Source of the DNA: Paraphaeosphaeria minitans
Taxonomy: Eukaryota; Ascomycota; Dothideomycetes; Pleosporales; Didymosphaeriaceae
Length of the DNA: 64,000 nucleotides
NCBI GenBank assembly: GCA_015832175.1
Contig: WJXW01000012.1
Coordinates: 1,446,001-1,510,000, forward strand
Reading direction: 5' to 3'
Both the position numbers and the translations under genes were made by a program. The notes below the pieces were generated by a model, which saw only the letters and a list, made by a program, of their open reading frames with translations, searched no databases and was not told where the DNA came from. Each line of letters begins with the position of its first letter. Position 1 is the first letter of the stretch. Below are positions 36,203-47,300 of this stretch, piece by piece.

Positions 36203-38327
36203 TTACATGCCGGTGACCTCCTCGTAGAGGAAGTTGCCCGACGGGTCGACGTAGCGGATCGTCTGCTGGCTGACACAGTAACCCTCCGGGCTCCCAGCCG
36301 GAGTGTCGGGCGTGGTGTCGAGTGGGCCAGGGGTGTAGGTCCACGGTTGGGAGGCAGGGAGAGAAGCGCGGGGGAGCTCGATGTACTCCTTGTATCCCGG
36401 GAGCTCGTCGTCGCTCGTGGTGGGCTCGACCTCGCAGGACTTGACCTGAACGTGGAAGTTGGGAACATCCTCAGGTGCAAACTCTTGGCCGTTGGGACCG
36501 ATGATCTTGTAGCTGAGGTTCTCCTTGAGGTAGGGCTCGACGTGGTCAGGGTGCAGGGACGCAAGCTCGCCGTTGGCTTGCTTCTCCTGGAGAGCGGCCG
36601 TGATCGGGATGCAGCCCTCAACGAGGGTAGGGGCGGTGCCGTTGCCGGTGCCAGCGACGGAGCCGCCGAGGAAGGTGTGCGAGCCGACATAGCTGGAGTC
36701 GAAGCCGTACTCGAAGTTGGCGGTACCATTGCCGGCCGTGCCGTTGATAGGCTTCGTTGTGGGCGCAGTGCCGTTAACAAGACCAGTAGGAAGGTGGGAG
36801 GGAGCAGTGCCGTTGGCAGGCTGAGCAGCAAGGAAGCAGTGCACCTGGTACGATCCGGGCATAGCGTATTTGTCACCAACCACAGAAAGCACAGTGTCGT
36901 AGTCACCGGCCTGGAAAGGACGGCCAGCGTAGATAGGAGCCGCATCTTCACCGTCACGCTTGGTCATCTGGCGCTCGCCCATGCCATAAAGCCCGTTGAC
37001 GGCCTGGATGACCTGCTTAGCGGAGCGTTGCTGGGTTTCGGGGTAGTAGTATCCGAGAAGACGAGTCTCCTTGACATCGTTGGACGAGTACGAGGCGCCG
37101 CGGTTGTCCTTTTGGAAGGGAACAAGAGGCGTGTTGGCATCGTTCGTCTGACCGGCCTTCCATTGATACATGTCGCGGTTGACCTTTCCAGGCACAACGT
37201 AGGTGTTGGGGACGACAAGCTGGTACATGGTGAGAAGACGGTCAATGTTGGTGTGGTGTAGCCAGAAGAAGGGATCGAAAGCAGCAACATCGAGGTAGCT
37301 CATGTGTCCGTCAGTACCACCGACAGTGCCGTGAATGTCGTCGTGAATAGACTCGAAGCTGTCGGCGTTGCTGCGGCTGGTCTTGACGCCAAAGGCGGCA
37401 GTGGAGGCGTAACCCCAGGGTTGCTTGCTAGCAAAGAGGGCAAAGACACGCTGGCGCCAGCCGACGCGGGCCTGACCAAAGATGGCGTTCAAACCGTTGT
37501 TGTTGCTGCGAGTAGGATTCTGAACAGGGCGACGTAGCGTAGTGGGGAAGCCGTTGCTAGGACCCCAGCCCATCTCGCTGGGAAGGGAGTTGCCCCAGGT
37601 GTACGAGTAGAGCGGGTTGCGGATGGTGACTTTGCCCTGGGGCTTGGTCACAGTGGTGGTCTGGTCACGCAGAGATGTTGGGATGGCACCCTCGCCGCGC
37701 GGGGGTTCGGCAGCCCAGTCGTAGTAGGGAATGCGCAGACCAGTCAATGCCTTCTTCCACCGTTGCTGTTGGTTCTTGGGGAACGATGCAACCACCTCCT
37801 GAGCGTTCTGGTACACGGCTTGCTGATTGATGTTAGCTTGATCTTGTGCAGTCCAGTCGTCTACGCACCTCATAAACGGCAAGGTACGGCCTGTGCCAGG
37901 AGCCGAAGGTGCTCTGGCCGTGCGGGCAGTATCCACCTCCACCACCGGTCTGAGCACCACCGTTCCAGCCCACGAAAGGACGACCGTGGATGCCGGCGAT
38001 CTGGTAGTACGACATGGGGTCATCCTTGGGCTTGTTTTGGAACCTCTCCATGGCCAGCAGGAACAAGTTCCACTGATCGGCATTCTTCTTGAGCTGACGA
38101 ATGTCCAGACGAGGGTATTGGCCATCGGGGGCTCCCTTGGTCACGACCTTGCCGGCACGCGCAATGAGCATGGAGCGGGTGTCCTCAAGGTGAGCGTCCA
38201 TGGCAGCTGGTGATCGGTGGGCCGGGTGCGAGTGGGCATTGTGCGAGAAAGCAACGGTAACTTGGAGAAGAAGGAAAACAGTGAGCAGCATGCTCGTCAA
38301 GCTCTGGGGCTTGCTGTAGGCGACCAT
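36203..38327 (-). CDS. Tyrosinase (type-3 copper monophenol oxidase)
   Basis: Two exons on the minus strand (38327-37869, 37822-36203; intron 46 bp) encode 692 aa. A hydrophobic N-terminus (MLLTVFLLLQVTVA) may be a signal peptide. The CuA site comprises His in GIHGRPF, YCPHG and SWHRPYLA; the Cys two residues before the second His matches the Cys-His thioether of fungal tyrosinases. The CuB site comprises HDDIHG and FFWLHHTNIDR. A tyrosinase C-terminal domain follows, with NGTA repeats (residues about 440-490) that carry many N-glycosylation sequons. Fungal tyrosinases are commonly activated by removal of this C-terminal part. The enzyme oxidises tyrosine or DOPA to quinones, the route to DOPA melanin. 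The start at 38327 gives the better leader; an in-frame ATG at 38357 is an alternative. Confidence 0.93.
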
Positions 38328-39654
38328 GATGACCACGTCTTGTATGCTGTATTGCACTGTTTTAAAGGGGGGACCAATGCTAGAGAGAATGAGACTGAAT
38401 GCCCTGGAAAAGAAAATAAATTAATGCTTTGGGGTTGAAAAAGATTGGACGACCTTGGACAAGCCTCAGTCAAGCGAAAGGAAGTGAGGAACCAAAAGGG
38501 ACCTCGACGGCAAAGACGACGATTAAGAGAGGAGCGACGGTGTATGGTTGAGCATGGCTGTGCAGGCGTCAGGGTCATATACGGTGCCGGATTCTGGATC
38601 TGACTCTCCGGCCTTCCATTTTGGAAAGCGGGCGGTGGCTGCGGGAGTGAAGGGGCATGGGAGGAGAGCAGGGGTGGCTATGCGATTGGATGCCTAGAGG
38701 TCCGGGGCGGTTTGGCAGGGTGTGCTCGCGCCCAAACGAGCAAACAGCGAGCAATGTACGAGGCGACATGCCCCTGGCTAAGCTCGAAGTGACAGCATCG
38801 GAGCCAAAATGGGGCGGCGAGCTGCATCGTGGCGGACGTGTTTTCCATGCAGCTCTTTCACCGGCGCGTGGTTGGGTTGAGCATACAAGCCGGTTGAACT
38901 GAGCATGCAAGCCGTGTGCCCCCTACTACCTAGCAGCAGGAGCATCGGTTCCAGCGTCTTCGTACGGGTGCGATGCGGGAGGTGCGGGAGCAGCGGGGGC
39001 GCAGGACCGTGCGGGCGGTTGGTAGAGATGAGAGGAAGTGGTGGAGAGGGCGGCCTGAGCTGGTCGGAAAAGTGTTGTGGTCACTGCTGACCAGCGGAGT
39101 CCGCAGTGGTCGGGAAGGAATAGGTAGGAAGGAAGGCGCACTGGGCAGGCGCGACCAGCACCGAGCAACGACTCTCCCTATCTCGCTGCCGTCACATTCT
39201 CCCAATCTTGCTGTCTTCATCGCTGCCCGGCAGCAGGAGCAGCAGCAGCGACGGCATTGCAGCGAGCGCTCATCTTCATCTCTGGGCGCGACTGCCAAGC
39301 GGCGAGCACCCGCTGTAATGCTGTTTGTCTAGGTAGGTAGGTAAGCGATCGCCTGAATGCAGCAGCCACAAGTTGTTTCATCGATGCGCCACTTCCACGA
39401 CTCCACTTGGTGCCTTCTCCGCATGTTTCAGCCACCGTCGGTGCACCTGGCATGCATGTGAACAGCGCTCGTCCAGCCCTTCACATCTCGTATATAGTAC
39501 AGAGAGTTTTCCCTACCGATACCGATGCCGGTATCCACCTAGGTATGCATGGGCTGCGTCTTGGTTCTGAGGCGCGGAAAGCCAGGAAGAGATGGCTATT
39601 CTGGATTGGAACTCGGTGTTGTCTGTAGGTATACCTACCGTAGACACTAGGCAT

Positions 39655-39900
39655 ACGCTGTATAGGAACTACTCGCACGCTGTATAGGAACTACTCGCAC
39701 GCTGTATAGGAACTACTCGCACGCTGTATAGGAACTACTCGCACGCTGTATAGGAACTACTCGCACACTGTATAGAAGATAGTTACACGTTGTGTAGAAC
39801 ACGCTGCATAGACACTACTCGCACGCTGTATAGGAACTAGTTATTCACTACTCGCACGTTGTATAGAAACTAGTTACTCACTACTCGCACGCTGAATAGA
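39655..39900 (+). repeat. 22-bp minisatellite
   Basis: The unit ACGCTGTATAGGAACTACTC plus GC is repeated perfectly about five times, then degenerates through ACACTGTATAGAAG and ACGTTGTGTAGAAC variants into copies spaced by TAGTTACTCACTACTCGC. Confidence 0.9.
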
Positions 39901-40784
39901 AATCACTTGAGAAAACTACCCATAGAATCCTCCAAGACCCAGCCTCAAGCGTGCGAGAGAGAGAGAGAGAGAGAGCCCAACACGACCTCACCCCGAATCA
40001 CCACCAAAGAAAACCCCGCCCAAGTTCTCACGTACGCCTACCTATACGCCTAGGCATTCGCCTAGGTACTCGACCGCCCTACACCCGGGACCTACCTAAG
40101 AATCCCCACGAATCTCCGCATCCATGCATGTCTCGCAGCCTGATCTCCGTACGTTCGTTGCCCCCCATTCGCAGCACGCAGTAGGTCGGTCAGTCAGTCC
40201 CATGTTTGCGGCTGTGCACCGCCGGACTTGGACACGCGCAAACGCTCGCCCAGGACCAACAACTAGGTAGGCAGGCCAGCGCAGAACCCACGGCGCATGC
40301 GACCCTTCACCTCGTTGTTGTTGTTGCTGTGCGGATGTGGGTTTTCGGGTGTAGTTTGCGCTGGCAGACTATATCTAGACACCTACCTAGTCTACTGTAG
40401 GTGTTCCGTCGTTGGCAGCTGACCCCGCGCCGGCGAATCACAGCGCGGCGTGGCTCTGCACGCTCACGTGCAAGCGGTCTGCATACGTCATTTGCAAGTT
40501 GGGGTGCTGGAGCTCACGACGTGTGCTTGTCTTGTTGGTATCTACGGGGAGTTTGGTGGGTTGAGCTGCATGTGCATCCAGTGGGGTTTTGCCACAACGC
40601 AGGCGGCAGTGTCACCGGGATTCACTGGTTCCGCCTTCCTTGGCCTATCGTAGGTAGGTGTGAATGTTCCAGGGACGGACCTACCTACCTACCTACCTAA
40701 TAACTACCTGCCTACCATCAGACCCTGTTGGCGCCGACATCACGCTCAAGACTGCCCTAGGACGATTCCGTCGTCCGTAAACAG

Positions 40785-40945
40785 CACGTCAAAGGGTCTT
40801 GTACGTCAAATGGTCTTGTACGTCAAATGGTCTTGTACGTCAAAAGGGTCTTCGGAGAGCATGCCAAAGGGTCTTCTACGTCATACCTAGGGTCTTGGGC
40901 GAGCACGTCAAAGGGTCCTCACCTCGAACGGTCCGCTACGTCCCA
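40785..40945 (+). repeat. 17-bp direct repeat array
   Basis: GTCTTGTACGTCAAAGG-type units occur three to four times in a row, then continue as diverged copies (GGTCTTCTACGTCA, GAGCACGTCAAAGGGTC) to about 40945. Confidence 0.8.
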
Positions 40946-41846
40946 CCATCACCTCGATGCACATCATGTCCAAACGCACCGCGCGTTCAGACACTCGGTC
41001 CCGCTCCTCAGCCATGACTCCTCGATTTTACCCCTCCCCCACACCCGCCTCGTTACCAAGTACACAGTAGAACGACCCCAAGGACCTGCCACCCACCTAT
41101 CAACAGCACGGCATGGGCAGCACTGCCGTGGGTACTGTGTACTTGCTTCCCGGACTCGACATCTCCCAAGCACACATGAGCATCCGGCCCAACACGTCAC
41201 TCGACACAGCCTCCATGAGGCTTTTCGCTTGGAAGAAAAAGAAGAAGAAAATTTGTACGCTAGTACCTAGATACCTACCGTGCTTTGTGCATACTGGCGT
41301 GTTTGGTCTCCGGGCGTTGGTCTGCCGTTGGTCTGCCCACCGCAGCCGCAGCCGCAGACGACGCTCTTGCCGCGGGAAGGCAATGACACCCGGATTAGAT
41401 CGAAAAAGGGGGGGACTGTGCGTCGTCACATGGAAAATAACAGGGTATGATGGAGTAAGCAAGCAACGTCGGGATGAATTTAATTTCATTCTTGGTTTTT
41501 AATTGTCAATATGCTTTGATTCTGGGGGTTTACCGCATCTCATTTTCAAGAGAGGCTCGATGGAATGCAATGTAGTCTAGTTTATCATCAACACCGTAGT
41601 TGTATCGTGATTCGTGATTCGTAACCGTGGCCCGTGGCCCAAGAGTGCCACCCGATGCCCCAAACGCCCTGTTCCGATGCTCCAATGCTCCCGTCCCAGA
41701 GGGCTCTGCCATGCAACGCGATGCTCATGACCAAAAGACTTGCCCAGACCCAGTGGAAAGGTGAAAGACTCAGACTTTCCCAAACCCAGTGGAAAGGTAA
41801 AAAACTCCTCCTCCTCACCACTCAAACCCCTCACCACTCAAACCCC

Positions 41847-42770
41847 TCACCACTCGAAACCCCCCTCCTCCCCATCCCTCCTGCCCAGCGGTTCAGGCCT
41901 TACGCTCCTCCTCCGAATCCTCTCCACCAAATACCTCGCCATCTCCCTCCTATACACCTCTTCCACCTCCCCTTCCACCCCCGTAGCTCTGCCCCCTCCA
42001 ACCCCACCCCCAAGACGCTCCGAACTCGCCGCAGGCACGTCAGCGCACCCCCCCAGCGCGCGCCGCCTCCGTCCCTCGCCCAAATGCAAGTTGAATCGCG
42101 GCCCACGGGACGACGCTGTCGAAGCCGACGACGACGAGCAGCTGCTGCTGGCATGTGAAGATGGGTCCGCTCCACCCAGCTCCACCGCAGCAGGCGGGGC
42201 GGGCGCAGGCGAGCTGGAGCGGCGCTGCTGGTCGCGCGCCCATTGTTCTGCTCTTTGCTGCTCCGCCGTGCTCGGGAAGTAGGGGTTGTCTGGCGTGCGC
42301 TGCGGGACCACGGCTTTGGCCCAGCCGCGCTCGCGCTTCGTCCTGGTGGTGGTGGTGGTGATGGTGGTGGGTGGGTTGGGTTTGGGCGTGGACGTGAGCG
42401 GTTTGGCGAGCGCCGTGGGTCCGTCTAGCGCGGGGAGCCTGACGTGCGGCCTAGACGTCTGCAGTGCCGCTGTGGACGATGACGAAGAAGAGGGCGTGTG
42501 GTGCGGCTTCGCCGAGAAGGCGGCGTCAAAGGCAAAGGGCGATTCCGGCGGGGACAGCGGGCGCAGGCTCTTCGCGAAGAAGAAGTTCGAATCCATGGCG
42601 GGCGTGCCTCGTATCTTTGGCTGGTGTGGGAGGAAATGCGGATGCGGATGCGGATGCGCCTGTCGTGACTGTGGTTGAGATTGTGGCGCGGCTGCCACAG
42701 TCTCGCTCCCCGTCGAAGCTGAATTCGAATGCTGTGCGAGAATCTCGGGCGTGATGGCGGGCGTGTCCAT
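41847..42770 (-). CDS. Hypothetical Ser/Pro/Thr-rich protein, 307 aa
   Basis: A single open frame with a good start context (CACCATGGAC on the minus strand) and high third-position G/C. The N-terminal 150 residues are low complexity (His-Pro, Ser and Thr runs). Residues about 150-195 (RERGWAKAVVPQRTPDNPYF, then EQQRAEQWARDQQRR) and the tail (EEVYRREMARYLVERIRRRS) look like conserved structured segments. No signal peptide, membrane segment or known domain is recognised. It could be a nuclear or cytoplasmic regulatory protein, but I have no basis to assign one. Confidence 0.5.
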   Translation of the reverse strand: MDTPAITPEILAQHSNSASTGSETVAAAPQSQPQSRQAHPHPHPHFLPHQPKIRGTPAMDSNFFFAKSLRPLSPPESPFAFDAAFSAKPHHTPSSSSSSTAALQTSRPHVRLPALDGPTALAKPLTSTPKPNPPTTITTTTTRTKRERGWAKAVVPQRTPDNPYFPSTAEQQRAEQWARDQQRRSSSPAPAPPAAVELGGADPSSHASSSCSSSSASTASSRGPRFNLHLGEGRRRRALGGCADVPAASSERLGGGVGGGRATGVEGEVEEVYRREMARYLVERIRRRSVRPEPLGRRDGEEGGFEW

Positions 42771-42924
42771 GGTGTGTGGCGGCCAGCAGCCTGTACGTAT
42801 GTAATCGGTGCGCTGTCTGTTGAGAGGCCCGTCTAAACTGCGACTCTAGCAGCGTGGACCAGTGCCTGTTTGGACCCGTGGGGAGGGTTGGGCAGGAGCG
42901 GTGGTGCAGCAGAGGTAGAGAGTA

Positions 42925-43082
42925 GAGAGTAAAGACAAAAGACTAAAGACTAAAGACTAAAGACTAAAGAGTAAAGAGTAAAGAGTAAAGAGTAAAGAGT
43001 AAAGAGTAAAGAGTAAAGAGTAAAGAGTAAAGAGTAAAGAGTAAAGAGTAAAGAGTAAAGAGTAAAGAGTAAAGAGTAGAGA
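42925..43082 (+). repeat. Heptamer microsatellite (TAAAGAG)n
   Basis: About 20 units, beginning as TAAAGAC and switching to TAAAGAG. Flanking 43082-43240 carries larger copies with the theme GCGGTGGTGCAGCAGAG followed by a short TAGAGAGTA run, so the array sits inside a larger degenerate duplication. Confidence 0.92.
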
Positions 43083-43437
43083 GCAGAGCGGTGGTGCAGC
43101 AGAGGTAGAGAGTAGAGAGCGGAGCGGTGGTGCAGCAGGGAGATATATGGATAGAGAGTAAAGCGGTGGTGCAGCAGAGAGATGTACGGGTAGAGAGTAA
43201 AGCGTTTGGTGCAGCAGAGCAGCAAGTAAAGCAGCAGTGCAACAGAGGTAGTTTAGAGCGTAGTAAAGAACAGAGCGATATGCTACAGTCCAGTCTGGGT
43301 CTGTGTGGCAGGATGCTTACCGATAGATATACAATCAGATGCGAAACAAGACTGCAGACTTCGCGCAGGCATTCGGAACCGACGCTAGCTAGGCTACCTA
43401 CCTAGTCTACCTACGCCAAACAGCGAGCCCACCCAAC

Positions 43438-43495
43438 ATCCAACACCCAACACCCTCCACCCTCCACCCTCCACCCTCCACCCTCCACCCTAGGC
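43438..43495 (+). repeat. CCCTCCA heptamer repeat
   Basis: About five to six perfect ACCCTCC units, preceded by CAACACC variants. It is distinct from the standard fungal telomere unit (CCCTAA), so not evidence of a chromosome end. Confidence 0.85.
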
Positions 43496-44377
43496 ATCAT
43501 CCTACCCTACCCTTCCCTACTGCGTACGTGCACGGCGCCCGCCAACCACCGGCGCCCTGGGTGCCCGCTTCTCGAGTGCCCGCCCGCTTCACGAGTACCC
43601 GCTTCACGAGTACCTGCTTCACGAGTGCCCGCTTCACGACACCGCCCCCTCATCCACCGCCCCCCGCGATGCAAACATGCTCTGGTAGGTACGCAGCGCG
43701 TTAGACCAGCGCGCTCACCTGATGCGCGACGCGACATCTGATGACCGCCGTCACCGCGCGCGCGTCCACGGCGGGCCGACTTGCGACTTGCCGACCCTGC
43801 GTCGTGGCACATGCCACCCCATCCCTTCCCTTCCCTTCCCATCCCATCCCATCCCATCCCTGCCCACGCCACCGCGGACGCTATCTACCTACCACTGTCG
43901 GTACCCGCCGTCTCTTCTGCACGGCGGCCTTTAGCAAAACTCCGCGGCGCGACAAACAAAATCCTGGTATTGGTATTGGTATTGGCTATTGCGAACTATC
44001 CTTCGACGGGTGCGCCGCCCGCCTTCTAGCTGCTCTACGAGTACAACAGAGGAACTCGGTAACCCCGCCCCGCCGCCCCGCTCCCAGCCTCGCCAGACGC
44101 AGGCAGGATGAGGCCGTGATCGCATGCTGATCGGTGACGAAATCCATGTCCCAACCCCGACCCTCCATGACGCCGCGCTCGAGGCAGGCCCCACGGAACA
44201 CATTCACAAGCATAAACAGCGCTAGACGGCATGCAGCCAGGTAATCTACGAACAATAACGGACATAGGAAAGGCAGCGTGGGTATAGGCGCGACCGCGGT
44301 AACATGGCAGAGAGAAGGTGCTCCATCCATGAGCAATGCCAAAAAAAAAATCAACATGCGTAATGGGAACCTCACCT

Positions 44378-47300
44378 TCACTGGAACGCACCCCGGATCT
44401 TGGCGTACAGTTCCGTGTCGAGGAAGTTGTAGTTCGGGTCCGAGAAGCAGAACGGCGACCGGAGAAGGGTTTCGGCTGTCGGCCGTTCCGCCGGGTCGCT
44501 GCCCAAGTTAGCACCCATGCCATTCGCAAACGACGAAATGACTTACATGGTGAAGCAGTCGTACATGAAACTCAACCCCTCCACCCCGATCACCCTGGAC
44601 ACGTCTTCGGGTATCGGAGGCGCCTGGTTCAGACTGCCTAGCTTGTAGATGGCACCAATGGCCTCTTCCTTGGACCACGGCCGCTTGCCTGCAAACATCT
44701 CCAGCACCACGCACCCGAGCGACCAGATGTCAACCTTGGCCGAGTACCCTTGACCCTGAGACCGTATCACCTCTGGCGCCATCCAGAAGACGGAACCCTG
44801 CATGCTGTTCGTAACGTCGTTGCCGTAGATGTTGTCCGTCTTCTTGGAGATGCCGAAGTCGGATATCTTGCAGGTGCCGTCCAGATCAAGGAGGATGTTG
44901 TCCGCCTTGAGGTCGCGGTGCAGGATGCCTTCCCTGTGCAGGTACGCCAACCCACCAAGCGTTTGCCTGGTCAGGGAACTTACAACGCTCTCTTCGAATT
45001 TCCCGTGCTTGCGGATACACGAGCCGACGGAACCACCGCTGATGTATTCCAGGAAGATGGAAATGCTGTACTCCTTCTTCTCGCAACCGAGGTACTGCAC
45101 AATGTTCGCATGATCCAGATGCTGCATCGTGTCAATCTCTTGGTCCAGACTCTTCACCAGCTCCTTGATCTTGTCCTTGTCCGACCCAGCCGCCTTAGGG
45201 TTGACCTCCACTTGCTTGACCGCAATGAGCTCACCCGTAGTAATGTTCATGCCGAGGTATACCCGACCAAACGTTCCTTTGCCAATGAGTTGACCCTTCA
45301 TCCACTTGAACGTAGGCTGGCGTTGTGGAAGAGGTAGATGGTCCTGCGGAATCGTCTCTAGCTGGATCAACCTGGAGCCACGTGGAGGCTTGACCTGCTC
45401 AATCTTGGCGTGGAACATCTTCGTCGACTTTCTGCGGACAATGTCTCCGCTGCGCAAGGTAGAGATGCGCGACGGTCCTGCGGCAGCGGCCGAAATCCGG
45501 CCTGGCAGAGGCGTCTTCTCCAGTGGCTGGTATTGAGACTTTACCACCTCACGAATCGACTTGGTACGACTGAGACCGACGCCCGACTTCCGGATGTTGC
45601 GCTGCGCCATGGACTGAACGGACCCTCGGTGTAGAGTAGGGGCAGCAATGCTGGTGTCTTCAAACGACGAGGCTGGCGTGACAGAGCGACTGTCCTTGGA
45701 AAAGTCACTGGCCACTTCGGTCGATGCGTCGGTATCTTCTCCATCTCCCTCAAGCATTGGCTGATCAAGATTGACGTTGGGGAAGAATTCATCCAGGTGC
45801 TCCACAAGGGCCTCCGCGGGAGGTCGATTTGCCCAGAGGTCAGAAGCAAACGACTCTCTGCGCAGGACGTTGTTGAAGCCACCCCTATCGTCCGGTGAGT
45901 CCGTCCACGTGTTGGAGTGGGGTGTTTCCGGATTCACATCGTTCGGGTGCGTGCTACGAGTGTCGTCTGTGGCCGCACTGACGTCGCCTGATCTTTCCGC
46001 CACCCGGCCCAGTGAGTTCTTTGACCGCGAAGTCTTCAGCGTAAGATTCGGACGTCGTCCGCGGATATCCACTGCCGATGATGAAGCGTCCTTGGCAGGA
46101 GTCGGAGGCCCAGCCTTGGCGAGTGGCATAGCGAATAGACCATCATCAGAGTCGTCATCAGTATTTACGGGGTCCAAATCCTGAGTGTTCTTCGAATGAA
46201 ACGAGACTCGCGCTTCGTCAAAGTCGATTGTCCCTCCGTACATGGATATTCTTGAGGAGTCCCGAGACAGAGCCGAAGCTGGCGGGTGTGCCGAGTGGGG
46301 ACTGATATTAGGTGACCGGGACCGCGACGGTAGATCATCCTTGAGTTTAGAAACTGTCGGGTTTGGCGCGCTTGGCATCTTGAGCTTGAGGAGCGGCCTG
46401 TCAAGCATAACATCATCGGGAACATCTTCCTCATAGTCAGGTATCAAGAACGGAATATTGCCCTTGCTCATGGTGAGACTGCGAGGAGACCCACCTGGAC
46501 TGTTCCTCCCCGGACTGGATACAAACCCACTATCTTGAAGAACTCTCTGCGAAGGACGCAAGTTCTCGGTAGAGTCCTTACGAGGCACTTTGGGAGGGGC
46601 TTTATTGGCAGCTCCGACTGAGCTGCCAATGTTACCTGCCCCGATGATCGCAGCAGCAACACTAGATAGACCGCCGGGGCCTTGAGGTATAGCTTTCCGC
46701 TTCGAAAGGTCTGCGTCAGTTGACGATCGCTTTGCTTGAGCCTCGTCACCGTCAGGCCAAGAAGTGCGATCTTTCTTAGTCTTCGACAACGAGTTAGCCT
46801 TGATCAAAGTGCTTGAATCCCCGGGAACAGGCGGTGGCTCTCTAAGCGGCACCAACTGCTTGCTCTTCCTTCGATCGTCAAACACTTTTGGACCCTCATA
46901 AGGTGAATTGCGTGGTTCGTCAAAATCAATGATGCCGGGACTGTGGATCCCAACTTCTTTGGCCGACGAAGGTGTGGACCCCTTTTTCCCTATTGCCTCT
47001 TGTCGAGTTGCCAGATAAGCTGCCTGCTTACGCTTCGTCTCCCGCTGGTGCTCCTCAGAAGCGGCTTGAAGAAGCTTCTGGCGCTCCTCTTTTGGAAGAT
47101 CGTCGCCTATCGCCCACGAAGGTTCTGGCAATCTGCTGCCGCCAGTAAGACGTTCTGCTACTGCTTCGGGGGTTAGCTCCTGTCTCTCTGCCAGATTTCG
47201 TAGTTTTCCATTCTTGTCGGGGACAAGAGTAGATTCACCAGATTTGACATCTGGGTCTAGTTCATTTAGACGAGCATAGGTAGCCTCGTCGATAGGTTTG

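Larger units (their letters stand above)
38328..41846. other. Intergenic, low-complexity rich
   Basis: 3.5 kb without a convincing gene. The first 250 bases form the tyrosinase promoter side. The rest holds a 22-bp minisatellite, a (GA)n run (39953-39975), a 17-bp repeat array and many TAGG/CCTA clusters (for example 39331-39344 and 40679-40715). Confidence 0.5.
42771..44377. other. Intergenic, microsatellite rich
   Basis: 1.6 kb containing three simple-repeat blocks: TAAAGAG heptamers, ACCCTCC heptamers and CTTCACGAGTGCCCG units (43560-43640), plus CCCTT/CCCAT pentamers at 43818-43862. No gene is seen. Confidence 0.5.

Noticed and set aside
36041..37261. 406-codon plus-strand open frame
   Set aside because: Lies wholly opposite the tyrosinase exon. 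That exon has all copper-binding motifs; the plus frame has none and is a codon-bias shadow.
42950..43242. Minus-strand frames made of FTLYSLL repeats
   Set aside because: Translation of the TAAAGAG heptamer array.
43438..43495. Telomere-like sequence
   Set aside because: The unit is CCCTCCA, not CCCTAA, and ordinary genes lie on both sides.
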